Assembly (NCBI GenBank): GCA_944354125.1
Contig: CALVPT010000004.1
Coordinates: 1 to 64,000 of the forward strand
Source: an uncultured Clostridia bacterium
GTDB taxonomy: Bacteria > Bacillota > Clostridia > Christensenellales > Borkfalkiaceae
Length of the DNA: 64,000 nt
Direction of reading: 5' to 3'
Positions 9,458 to 16,886 of the stretch are shown piece after piece; the stretch's first letter is position 1, and each line of letters begins with the position of its first letter. The translations under genes and the position numbers were made by a program. Below the pieces are notes generated by a model. That model worked only from the letters and a program-made list of their open reading frames with translations. It did no database searches and was not told the DNA's origin.

Positions 9458-11134
9458 ATGCCGCAGGACGCCTATACCTTAAGACACATTGTCAAAGAAC
9501 TGTCCTCCGTATTCGTCGGAGGCAAAATTTCAAGGATAAATCAACCCGAGAAAGATTGGCTTTCTCTTTTAATATACACCACAAAAGGCACGATTAAACT
9601 GGATATTTGTCTTTCGGCAAAATATTGCAGAATCAGCGCCGCCGAAAGGCGCGAATCGCCCAACCCCAAAGTCGCGCCGAATTTCTGCATGCTGCTGAGA
9701 AAGCACCTTCAGAACGCGCAGATTACCGCCATTTCCCAGATAGGTTTCGAAAGAGTGGTCGCCTTCGACTTTTTATGCTTTTCGGAATTCGAGACGGTCA
9801 ACATGCGCCTTTACCTCGAGATTATGGGCAAATACTCCAACGCCGTTCTCACAAAGGACGGTATAATAGTCGGCGCAATGAAGGTAGCATCGCTTGAAAA
9901 CAACGCCAAGCGCATAACCATGAGCGGAGCGAGATACACCCTGCCCGAAAAACAGGACAAGGTCGACCCCTTCGACAGAGCCGCGCTCGGAGAGCTGTTT
10001 GCAAAAAGGCAGGGCGACGCGGCAAAGTTCATAGCCGACCGAGTGGCAGGCATAGCCCTGACCACCGCCGAGGACATGGTCGCCTTTTACGGGGAGAACA
10101 TAACCGCCGCCGACGTCTGCGAATACGTGACGGGCGAAGACCTTTCCCCCTGCGTCGTTTCGGTAAGCGGACAGCCATACGACTTCAAGGCGCGCTGCGC
10201 CTCAGGCGACGTATCGCCTTATCCCACTCTCCTGAAAGCCCAGGCGGCGTACTACGATTACTGCGTCTCCGCGAAAATGTTCGCCGACAAAAAGCGCAGG
10301 CTTTCCTCCGCCCTGTCGTCCGCCGTAAAAAAGGCCGAAAAGTGGCTGGGACAGATTGAAAACAAGCTGTCGGAATGTGCCTCCATGGAGGACGTAAAAC
10401 TCAAAGGCGAGCTGATTACCTCCAACATATATGCCGTCCAACGCGGCGACAAGGTACTGGAGGCGGTTAACTACTACGACCCCGACTGCGGCATAGTGAG
10501 AATAGACCTCGACGCCCGCCTGACCCCTGCGCAGAACGCGCAGAAGTACTATAAAAAGTATGCAAAATTAAAGCGCACGGCGATAAACCTCAACGAACAG
10601 AAAACAGAACTGTGCAAGCGGCTGGACTATCTGAAATCGATAGAAAACGCGCTAGATTCCGCCGACGACATGCCCGACCTTGCAGGCATAGAAAAGGAGC
10701 TTACAGACCTGTCGCTCATTCCCGATACGGACAAAAAGAGCAAAAAGACAAAGGACGCGCCGCTGCCCTTCAGGCAGTACGAGCACGACGGCTTTATTGT
10801 GCTGTGCGGTCGGAACAACGTGCAGAACGACAGACTGGTAAAGAGCCTTTCGGAGGACGACGTCTGGCTGCACGCCAAGTCCTACCACTCCTGCCACGTC
10901 GGCATAATTTCGGACGGCAGACAGCCGACGGACGACGCCATAAAATTTGCAGCGGAGATATGCGCGTACTACTCCGAAGCAAGGCAGTCCGACAAGACGG
11001 CAATAGACTATACGCGCAGAAAATTCGTAAAAAAGCCCTCGGGCGCGAACGCGGGATTTGTGACCTATACCCAGCAGAAAACTATTTTAGTCACCCCCGA
11101 CGTGCATTCCGAGGCAAGGAAGGACAATGAGTAA
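9458..11134 (+). CDS. rqcH: Rqc2/RqcH family protein (NFACT, FbpA-like)
   Basis: RqcH rescues stalled 50S subunits: it binds the obstructed peptidyl-tRNA and recruits tRNA-Ala to add C-terminal alanine tails that mark peptides for ClpXP or other proteases. The 558-residue protein has the NFACT-N domain (about 1-240, starting DAYTLRHIVKELSSVFVGGKI), a coiled-coil middle (about 270-430), and the NFACT-R/DUF814 domain at about 435-540 with DVWLHAKSYHSCHVGI. In the stretch that normally reads Asp-Arg (a pair needed for tRNA binding in Bacillus) I read GFERV, with Glu for Asp; the alignment is by eye. It is divergent from the Clp block that would degrade its products. Confidence 0.92.
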   Translation: MPQDAYTLRHIVKELSSVFVGGKISRINQPEKDWLSLLIYTTKGTIKLDICLSAKYCRISAAERRESPNPKVAPNFCMLLRKHLQNAQITAISQIGFERVVAFDFLCFSEFETVNMRLYLEIMGKYSNAVLTKDGIIVGAMKVASLENNAKRITMSGARYTLPEKQDKVDPFDRAALGELFAKRQGDAAKFIADRVAGIALTTAEDMVAFYGENITAADVCEYVTGEDLSPCVVSVSGQPYDFKARCASGDVSPYPTLLKAQAAYYDYCVSAKMFADKKRRLSSALSSAVKKAEKWLGQIENKLSECASMEDVKLKGELITSNIYAVQRGDKVLEAVNYYDPDCGIVRIDLDARLTPAQNAQKYYKKYAKLKRTAINLNEQKTELCKRLDYLKSIENALDSADDMPDLAGIEKELTDLSLIPDTDKKSKKTKDAPLPFRQYEHDGFIVLCGRNNVQNDRLVKSLSEDDVWLHAKSYHSCHVGIISDGRQPTDDAIKFAAEICAYYSEARQSDKTAIDYTRRKFVKKPSGANAGFVTYTQQKTILVTPDVHSEARKDNE

Positions 11135-11666
11135 GGACTATCTCGACCACACCCCCCTGAAAAGCAAAGGCGAAGAGAGCCGAAAGAATGCGGATTCGCA
11201 CGACGATAAAGACCGTGAAATCACCGTCCGCGACGATGATGCCGAAGGCATCGGCGTTGACGCGCAGGCGACAGCGCCTTCAACCCTGAAAGAAAAGGGC
11301 TCAGCCGCCGCGCGCGAGAGCTTAAATGCCGAGGGCAGCCGAAAGCCTGCGCCCTCCGATAAAAAACAGGACGACGATTGCGGCGGCACGGCGACAAAGA
11401 CGCACTTTTACGTTGCTCTGGGCGCGTTAATCGTAGGGCTTGCAATGTTCATACTCTCTTTCGTAGTCGGACAGAGCGGCACTACGCTGCTGTTTGCGAG
11501 CATGCTCGTCGAGCTCTGCGGAGTGAGTTTCTGCAACGCGCAGAAGCGCCGCGGCGACTTTACCGCGTGCAAGGTCGTGCGGTATGCCTGCTATGCCGTA
11601 ATGATAGCCGCCATAGTCGTAGTGCTTATAGGAATTTCGGTAATTACGAGCGGACAGAACGCATAA
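11127..11666 (+). CDS. Hypothetical membrane protein with disordered N-terminus
   Basis: I do not recognise this 179-residue protein. Residues 1-90 are highly charged and low in complexity (many Lys, Glu, Asp, Ser, Ala), probably disordered and cytosolic. Three hydrophobic segments follow: about 94-115, 118-133 and 150-173, with a Cys-containing loop (VELCGVSFCNAQKRR) between. The start overlaps the rqcH stop by 8 bp, so the two are probably translated from one mRNA. A link to ribosome quality control is only suggested by the overlap. Confidence 0.65.
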   Translation: MSKDYLDHTPLKSKGEESRKNADSHDDKDREITVRDDDAEGIGVDAQATAPSTLKEKGSAAARESLNAEGSRKPAPSDKKQDDDCGGTATKTHFYVALGALIVGLAMFILSFVVGQSGTTLLFASMLVELCGVSFCNAQKRRGDFTACKVVRYACYAVMIAAIVVVLIGISVITSGQNA

Positions 11667-11698
11667 AATGCGGCTTTTCGTCCAAATATATATAGTAA

Positions 11699-12079
11699 AT
11701 GGACGAGATTTACCGCGCGCTTTGCGAAAAGTTTGCCGAAGCCGATATCGGCAGATATACCGTATTTTACGAGGACGAGCTGCTTGAAGTCTTCCCCGAG
11801 AACGAACGCACGAGGGACGCCCTCGAGGCTGCCCTGACAAGGCTGACAAACGAGGGCTGCATTGACGTGAGATATGCGCGCGGCCCTGCGTTCTGCCTTG
11901 CATACTTAAAGCCGTTCACTCCGCCGCAAGACGAGTCGGATTTGGCCGAAGAGGTTACAATTAAGGCCGAAGAAGCGCGCATAGCCGACAGAAAACTGAC
12001 GCTTAAGGTCTTTGCCGCAGCATTTTTCGGCGGCGCGCTGGGCGGCGGAATATTCGCGCTTATAGGAGGGCTGATATAG
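11699..12079 (+). CDS. Small winged-helix-like protein with C-terminal membrane helix
   Basis: The 126-residue protein has an alpha/beta N-terminal half resembling a winged helix (IYRALCEKFAEADIGRYTVF to LTNEGCIDVRYARG). A charged linker and one membrane helix at about 103-124 with glycine-rich AAFFGGALGGGIFALIGGLI end the protein, so it is probably C-terminally anchored. No ribosome site is obvious. A TATATA box lies 6 bases before the ATG (11687-11692) but the -35 is poor. I do not recognise a family. The next gene has the same layout and starts 4 bp later, suggesting an operon of paralogue-like proteins. Confidence 0.6.
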   Translation: MDEIYRALCEKFAEADIGRYTVFYEDELLEVFPENERTRDALEAALTRLTNEGCIDVRYARGPAFCLAYLKPFTPPQDESDLAEEVTIKAEEARIADRKLTLKVFAAAFFGGALGGGIFALIGGLI

Positions 12080-12083
12080 TATT

Positions 12084-12446
12084 ATGCTCTCCCGATACGA
12101 ACACCGAGTAATGAACGCCGTATTCGCGCTGTGCGACGGCGATAACGGCTGTCTGGTCTCCCCCCTCGACATAATGAGCATAATGCCGGGCGACGGCGCA
12201 AACACTGCGGAAAAGGTAGAAAACGCACTCGATTCGCTCCAGTCGGGCGGATACGTAGACGTAATAACCTCCGAAAGGCGGGGCGAAAAGATGTACGTAA
12301 TCTCGCTCAAGCCCGACGGCATGGAAAAGATACGCTCCGCAAAAAGGCGCAGACGGGACATACTCTACAAGATTTTTCTGGCGTTCATAGGCGCCGTAGC
12401 CACATTCATATTTACGCTGATAATTAAAGCCATATTCAAAAACTGA
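12084..12446 (+). CDS. Small winged-helix-like protein with C-terminal membrane helix
   Basis: The 120-residue protein begins MLSRYEHRVMNAVFALCDG. Residues 5-85 fit a winged-helix DNA-binding-type fold (PLDIMSIMPG recognition-like helix, then ALDSLQSGGYVDVITSERRGEKMYVISL wing). Residues 95-118 form one membrane helix next to a basic patch (KRRRRD), placing the N-terminal domain in the cytosol. Same architecture as the preceding gene, 4 bp away. It ends at an intrinsic terminator. Function unknown; a membrane-tethered regulator is one possibility. Confidence 0.65.
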   Translation: MLSRYEHRVMNAVFALCDGDNGCLVSPLDIMSIMPGDGANTAEKVENALDSLQSGGYVDVITSERRGEKMYVISLKPDGMEKIRSAKRRRRDILYKIFLAFIGAVATFIFTLIIKAIFKN

Positions 12447-12484
12447 GAGCCCGCGCTCCTCAAAAGCGCAGGCTCTCTTTTTGT
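12445..12484 (+). terminator. Intrinsic terminator of the rqcH operon
   Basis: Stem of GAGAGCC plus GCGCT paired with AGCGC and GGCTCTC, with one internal mismatch, followed by TTTTTGTG. It closes the four-gene unit that begins with rqcH. Confidence 0.7.
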
Positions 12485-12498
12485 GTCATTCAATTAAA

Positions 12499-13863
12499 TC
12501 AGGACTCGCAGAACGCCTTCATTGCAAGGTGCATAGAATAGAGGTCTGCCTTGGAGATGACCTCATAGGGCGCGTGCATGGAGAGCACGGGAACGCCCAT
12601 ATCGCAGGTGTCTATGCCGAGATTTGCAATATACATTGCAACCGTTCCGCCGCCGCCGACATCAATCCTGCCGAGCTCGCCCGTCTGCCAGATTACGCCT
12701 GCCTTGTCGAATACGTCCCTGAGGTGGCCGACCGTCTCTGCAGAGGCGTCGTTAGTCATGGACTTGCCCCTTGCGCCGTGATACTTGGTAAGCGATGCGC
12801 CGCAGTTTATATAGGACGAGTTGCGCTTTTCGTATACGTCGGAATATGCAGGGTCGTATGCCGCGGTTACGTCTGCCGAGATGCAGAGCGACTTATACCT
12901 TACTACGACGGGATTTGCGCCGAGCGAGTTGCATATTGTATCCAGAACGTCCAGAATTACTCTGGACTGCATGCCCGTTACGCCCTGGCTGCCCGTCTCC
13001 TCCTTGTCGGCGAATACGGAGATTATGGTATCGTCGCTGTCGCAGTCGAAGAGCGCGGTCATTTCGGGATATGCGCATACCTTGTCGTCGTGGCCGTATG
13101 CCGAGATGAGCGACCTGTCGAAACCTACGTCGCGGGGCTTGCCTGCAGGCACGAAGCACAGTTCGCTTGCCTCGAAGTCGACTTCGGTGATGCCGTACTT
13201 TTCGTGAAGGAGATTCAGTACAGCCGCCTTGACCGCCTCCTTCTCCTCGTTTTTGTCGGGCATTGTAGCTATTATGGCATTGAGATTCTCGCCGAGAATT
13301 GCCGAGCCGAGGGGCTTGGTGTTCTGCTCCTGCGAGAGATGAGGAAGAAGATCGGTTATGTAGAAAATGGGATCGCTCTCCTCTTCTCCTACGCAGATTT
13401 CAACCTTCTTGCCTTCGGGCAGCATTACAACGCCGTGAAGGGCGAGGGGAATAGTAGTCCACTGATACTTCTTTATGCCGCCGTAGTAGTGCGTCTTTAA
13501 AAAGCTGATGTCGCCATCCTCGAAGAGAGGATTGGGCTTTAAGTCGAGACGGGGGCTGTCGACGTGCGCGACCATAATCTTTATGCCGCGCTTTTCGAGG
13601 TCGTTTTTGCCTATTCTCATGAGGAATATGTTCTTATCCCTGTTGATGAAATACAGCTTGTCCCCTGCCTTTACCTTGTCGCCGAAGGTGAAGGGCTTGT
13701 ATCCCTTTGCCTCTGCGAGAGCCTTTGCGGTGTGAGCCGCTCCCCTTTCGGTCTTGGACGTGAAGAGGAACTTCTTGTAATCTTCAGCATATTCGTCTAT
13801 TGCCCTGAGCATTGCCTCATCGGCTTCTTTATAGACATTCTTTCTCTTATATTCGTAATTCAT
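12499..13863 (-). CDS. M18 family aminopeptidase
   Basis: M18 peptidases are cytosolic dodecameric di-zinc exopeptidases that remove N-terminal (often acidic) residues. The 454-residue protein has the first metal histidine in MVAHVDSPRLDLKPNP near residue 98, the FADKEETGSQGVTG glutamate pair, the metal Asp in YGHDDKVCAY, and the terminal metal His in SMHAPYEVISKADLY. Length is normal. It has its own consensus promoter, TTGACA-17-TATAAT, and a GGAGGC ribosome site. The specific name (ApeA/DNPEP-like) is likely but substrate preference is not visible from sequence. Confidence 0.92.
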   Translation of the reverse strand: MNYEYKRKNVYKEADEAMLRAIDEYAEDYKKFLFTSKTERGAAHTAKALAEAKGYKPFTFGDKVKAGDKLYFINRDKNIFLMRIGKNDLEKRGIKIMVAHVDSPRLDLKPNPLFEDGDISFLKTHYYGGIKKYQWTTIPLALHGVVMLPEGKKVEICVGEEESDPIFYITDLLPHLSQEQNTKPLGSAILGENLNAIIATMPDKNEEKEAVKAAVLNLLHEKYGITEVDFEASELCFVPAGKPRDVGFDRSLISAYGHDDKVCAYPEMTALFDCDSDDTIISVFADKEETGSQGVTGMQSRVILDVLDTICNSLGANPVVVRYKSLCISADVTAAYDPAYSDVYEKRNSSYINCGASLTKYHGARGKSMTNDASAETVGHLRDVFDKAGVIWQTGELGRIDVGGGGTVAMYIANLGIDTCDMGVPVLSMHAPYEVISKADLYSMHLAMKAFCES

Positions 13864-13883
13864 ATCACTTGCCTCCGTCGGAT

Positions 13884-13912
13884 ATTATATCCGCTCGGCA
13901 GGCTTTTGTCAA
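13884..13912 (-). promoter_or_regulatory. SigA-type promoter of the M18 aminopeptidase
   Basis: TTGACA (13907-13912), 17 bp, TATAAT (13884-13889), both perfect consensus. Confidence 0.85.
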
Positions 13913-13973
13913 CACGGGTTAAGTGAAAAATTTTTCACACATCCAACAGGCGGCAAAAGCCGTGAAACGGCGC

Positions 13974-15536
13974 TCATTCCTCCGCGCTTTCGGGAAGAAT
14001 GAACCAACTTAGCCCGTAGGACAGCAACTGCCAGCCGCTGACGTCCGCGCCGTCTTTTTCTATAATCTCATAGTTGTACGGCTGACGGACGGGCGATGTA
14101 TGTAAATAGCTGTTCGCGTTTATTCCGACGGCATTGCCGTCCGACGCAATCATGTCGAATATGACATATCCGCTGACCACCTCTCCCCCGCGTACCGACT
14201 TATATTCCTGCCCTGCGCGCTCGCCTGAAACGTATTCGTATTCGGGAACGACGGTGTACATTGTGCCCTCCCTTTTACACAGGTTGACGAATTTTAAGGG
14301 ATATTGCGCCGTGTTGACTATGGTTGCATTGCGCGCCGCGTAGTACGATTCGAACACGCCCGTCGCCTCCGCTCCCTGCTCATACGCAAAGTAGGACAGC
14401 GCCGTGACGCGACGCGTGCCGTCCACTCCGACGTGCAGGGCGAATACCGCCATCTCCGACCGCCCGAATGCCGAATTGTAATATGTAACGTCTGTTTCGA
14501 CCTCGTCGCCGCTCAGCCGCAAAAGGTCGCTTTCCGCGACGTCTTCAACCAGCCTCTGACTGAGCGCGGCAAAGTAGGCGTCGGACTTGCTGTCCTCGAG
14601 TATGCGCTCTTTCACCTCCTCGGCGAGGACGGCGTCCTCCTCCGCAACGTCCTGCGCCGCATACTCGACGTATTGGGGAGCGCGGGTTGAAAGTATGGCG
14701 TTTATTACGGACGACGTTGCGACCGACAGCGCTATGACCACGCAAAGCACAGCCTTGCCCATTGCGCCCGTCCTTACCAGCGCGACCTCGCGGTCGTTGC
14801 GCCATATGTCGGCATTTGCCCTGCCAATCGCAATTGCGATGAGCAGCACGAACACGACGAATATGACGATAAAAATGGGCAGAAACAAAGGCATCGCAAA
14901 AGCCAGAAATATGTCCGCATACGATGCGATATAAAGCCAGCCCGTGCGCCTTACCCTTTTTGCCGCCTTGCCCTCCGCCACGCGCGCCACGCCGTAGCCG
15001 AAACAGAGCATGCGCGCGCACGAAAGAATAATGCCCGTGACAAATATTGCAACGCCGACAGCCGGGCGTGCCTCAAACGGCGGAAACGAAAACAGCACGT
15101 CGTTTGCAATAGTTATGGCGAAACACGCCGCAGACAGCGCGAATGCGCCGAACAGCAACCTGTTGCCGCTCTTCAGATTAAAGCACGCGACGAACAGCAA
15201 TATGTTGCCGACATACGCGCACACATCGTCGAACCACCCTGCATCCAGCCTGAAACTTACGAGCAGGAACCCGACCAGAAACAATATGAGCGACGTTCTG
15301 AACTTCCTGAGAGGAAAAAAACTGTGCAGTTCGGCAAGCTCCCTTGATAGCTTTTTTACGTCGCCCATGTCGCCGACCGCCCTGCGCTCGGCTTCCTCGG
15401 GATCCTCGCCGTACAGCACATAGTCCTCCGCCTTGTCGGCAATGTGCGACGACAGCTCCTCCGCAACCTCATTGCGCGTGCGCCTGTCGCGTATGCCCGA
15501 ACACGCCTCCTCTATAAACTGCTTTTTATCGGGCAT
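13974..15536 (-). CDS. HAAS/DUF1700-type membrane sensor protein
   Basis: The 520-residue protein starts with a helical domain of the HAAS/permease-prefix type (residues 1-70: EELSSHIADKAEDYVLYGEDPEEAERRAVGDMGD pattern). About six membrane helices follow between residues 78 and 285, then a large non-membrane C-terminal domain (about 290-520) with many Glu and Tyr and aromatic-rich strands. PadR regulators are often paired with HAAS-domain proteins, and here the padR gene overlaps by 11 bp upstream. It probably converts a membrane or envelope signal into control of PadR; that is inference from the family pairing. The C-terminal domain is not recognised. Confidence 0.7.
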   Translation of the reverse strand: MPDKKQFIEEACSGIRDRRTRNEVAEELSSHIADKAEDYVLYGEDPEEAERRAVGDMGDVKKLSRELAELHSFFPLRKFRTSLILFLVGFLLVSFRLDAGWFDDVCAYVGNILLFVACFNLKSGNRLLFGAFALSAACFAITIANDVLFSFPPFEARPAVGVAIFVTGIILSCARMLCFGYGVARVAEGKAAKRVRRTGWLYIASYADIFLAFAMPLFLPIFIVIFVVFVLLIAIAIGRANADIWRNDREVALVRTGAMGKAVLCVVIALSVATSSVINAILSTRAPQYVEYAAQDVAEEDAVLAEEVKERILEDSKSDAYFAALSQRLVEDVAESDLLRLSGDEVETDVTYYNSAFGRSEMAVFALHVGVDGTRRVTALSYFAYEQGAEATGVFESYYAARNATIVNTAQYPLKFVNLCKREGTMYTVVPEYEYVSGERAGQEYKSVRGGEVVSGYVIFDMIASDGNAVGINANSYLHTSPVRQPYNYEIIEKDGADVSGWQLLSYGLSWFILPESAEE

Positions 15537-15870
15537 AGCGGCTCGTCCCCCTGAGCACCTTTTCTATTGCCGAAGAAAAACTCTTCCACTCGCCCTTCTG
15601 CCTTTCAAGCTCCTTTACGCCCTTTTCGGTTATCCTGTAATACCTGCGCCTGCGCGCCGACGCGCCCTCCTCCCAGAACGCCTCGAGATACTTTTCCCCC
15701 TCGAGCGCGTGCAGAATGGGATATAGCGTGCCCTCGTTCATGCTGAACGCCGACTCCGACGCCGCCTCCAGCTCCTTTATTATCTGATATCCGTACATGG
15801 CTCCGCCTGAAAGTACGCTTAATACCAGCATTGCCGTGCTGCCCTTTACAAGTTCCTTGCTGAATTTCAT
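15526..15870 (-). CDS. PadR family transcriptional regulator
   Basis: A 114-residue PadR-type winged-helix repressor beginning MKFSKELVKGS. The core VLSGGAMYGYQIIKELEAAS-like helix-turn-helix and the LYPILHALEGEKYLEAFWEEG wing (LYP is a PadR hallmark) are present, with a C-terminal dimer helix. The start at 15870 is chosen because GGGAGGA lies at the right distance; the in-frame ATG 6 bp upstream overlaps that site. It overlaps the HAAS-protein gene by 11 bp. Upstream inverted repeats suggest autoregulation. Confidence 0.9.
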   Translation of the reverse strand: MKFSKELVKGSTAMLVLSVLSGGAMYGYQIIKELEAASESAFSMNEGTLYPILHALEGEKYLEAFWEEGASARRRRYYRITEKGVKELERQKGEWKSFSSAIEKVLRGTSRYAR

Positions 15871-15898
15871 ACACATTCCTCCCTGCCGCGTCGGGCAC

Positions 15899-15968
15899 AA
15901 TACATAGATTCATAATACATCGTATATCTATGTATTCATATGATAACACGCGCGCCTGAATATGTCAA
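15899..15968 (-). promoter_or_regulatory. padR promoter and probable PadR operator
   Basis: Promoter: TTGACA (15963-15968), 17 bp, TATCAT (15940-15945). Just downstream of the -10 lies AATACATAG (15899-15907) inverted against CTATGTATT (15928-15936), with an inner pair ATACAT (15915-15920) / ATGTAT (15930-15935). PadR proteins typically bind inverted ATGT/ACAT-type sites over their own promoters. Confidence 0.65.
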
Positions 15969-16262
15969 GGGGGCTTTATGATTTTTTATGGACTTTCATA
16001 CGGCAAGGCAGCCCCCAAAGTCAGGGCGGAAAAATGAGCATTATCTGTTCGTCGCAAGGGAAATGTTATGCCGTACGTCGTGGGCGCAATAGGTTTTGCG
16101 GCAGGGAAAGCTGCAGTCTTTTATCTGTTACAACGAACAAAATATGATAGCCGCTTTCATTTGCCTTACTTAAGGCGGCGGCGAGCCCCGTTTGTCCCCT
16201 CGTTTTTTGGAAGAAAATAAAAATTACCATATATTTTTTATTGCATGAGGGCGCAAATATAT
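15969..16262. other. Intergenic stretch without a recognised element
   Basis: About 300 bp between the padR promoter and the Gx-transporter promoter. It has a GGGGGC/GCCCCC inverted pair near 15970-16017 and one candidate small reading frame (16068-16220). I compared it by eye with FMN, cobalamin and other common riboswitch cores and saw no match. Confidence 0.4.
16068..16220 (+). CDS. Possible 50-residue membrane peptide
   Basis: ATG at 16068 follows AAGGGA (about 6 bases away) and the frame closes with TAA at 16218-16220. The product would begin MPYVVGAIGFAAGKAAVFYL, a plausible membrane helix, then a basic tail (LRRRRAP). No promoter of its own is clear and there is no family match I know. 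It could equally be a chance frame. Confidence 0.25.
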   Translation: MPYVVGAIGFAAGKAAVFYLLQRTKYDSRFHLPYLRRRRAPFVPSFFGRK

Positions 16263-16291
16263 TTTACTATTTTGTCTTATTAGTATATAAT
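16263..16291 (+). promoter_or_regulatory. Promoter of the Gx transporter/rnf cluster
   Basis: TTTACT (16263-16268), 17 bp, TATAAT (16286-16291). The predicted transcript start, about 7 bases downstream, coincides with an ATG at 16299. Confidence 0.7.
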
Positions 16292-16298
16292 AATGTGC

Positions 16299-16850
16299 AT
16301 GAAAGGAAGGTTTTTCATTGCAAGAAAAATAGCTGTGCTGTCGCTTCTGACGGCGCTCAGCCTGATTACATTTCTGATAGAGAATTTGTTTCCCCCTCTC
16401 ATCATACCGGGAGCAAAGCTCGGACTTTCGAACACCTTTTCTTTCGCCGCGCTGATTATATATTCGCCCATAGAGGCGTTTATTATTGTCGCCGCAAGGA
16501 CGCTGCTCGGCGCCATTTTCGCCGGCAACGTTTCAGCGCTCATGTACTCGTTTACGGGCGGAATAGTATCCATGGCGATAAGTTCGCTTCTCGCCTACGT
16601 AGTATTCCCCAACCTGAGCATCATTGCCGTCAGCGTAGTCGGCGCTGTAAGCCATAACATCACCCAGAACGCCGTATTCATAGGCGTTTCCCAGACCCCC
16701 GCCGCCGTTACTTTCATGCCCTATTTCATACTCATAGGCATAGTTTCGGGGGCTTTTATCGGTGCGGTGGTCTGGTTCATAATAAGGCGCATACCCATGA
16801 GCGTATTTGAAAGAGCTCTGGGAGTGAAGCATAAAAACAGCCAGACTTAA
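16299..16850 (+). CDS. Gx transporter family membrane protein
   Basis: The protein (183 residues from 16299) belongs to the Gx transporter / heptaprenyl-diphosphate-synthase component I-like family (COG4769), often found beside Rnf and ApbE genes. Hallmarks: LITFLIENLFPPLIIPGAKLGLSN near the start, then GNVSALMYSFTGGIVSM, across five or six membrane helices. Start choice is unusual: ATG 16299 sits at the predicted transcription start (leaderless), while AAGGAAGG (16303-16310) is well placed for an ATT codon at 16317; ATG 16293 lies too close to the -10. It probably moves a small vitamin-like or lipid precursor; the substrate is unknown. Confidence 0.8.
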   Translation: MKGRFFIARKIAVLSLLTALSLITFLIENLFPPLIIPGAKLGLSNTFSFAALIIYSPIEAFIIVAARTLLGAIFAGNVSALMYSFTGGIVSMAISSLLAYVVFPNLSIIAVSVVGAVSHNITQNAVFIGVSQTPAAVTFMPYFILIGIVSGAFIGAVVWFIIRRIPMSVFERALGVKHKNSQT

Positions 16851-16886
16851 AATTAAGTTAAATAAACTCTTGAAGGAGGTTTTGTT

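Noticed and set aside
15969..16262. Riboswitch upstream of the Gx transporter/rnf cluster
   Set aside because: No FMN, cobalamin or other common riboswitch core was recognised and no terminator-type expression platform is clear.
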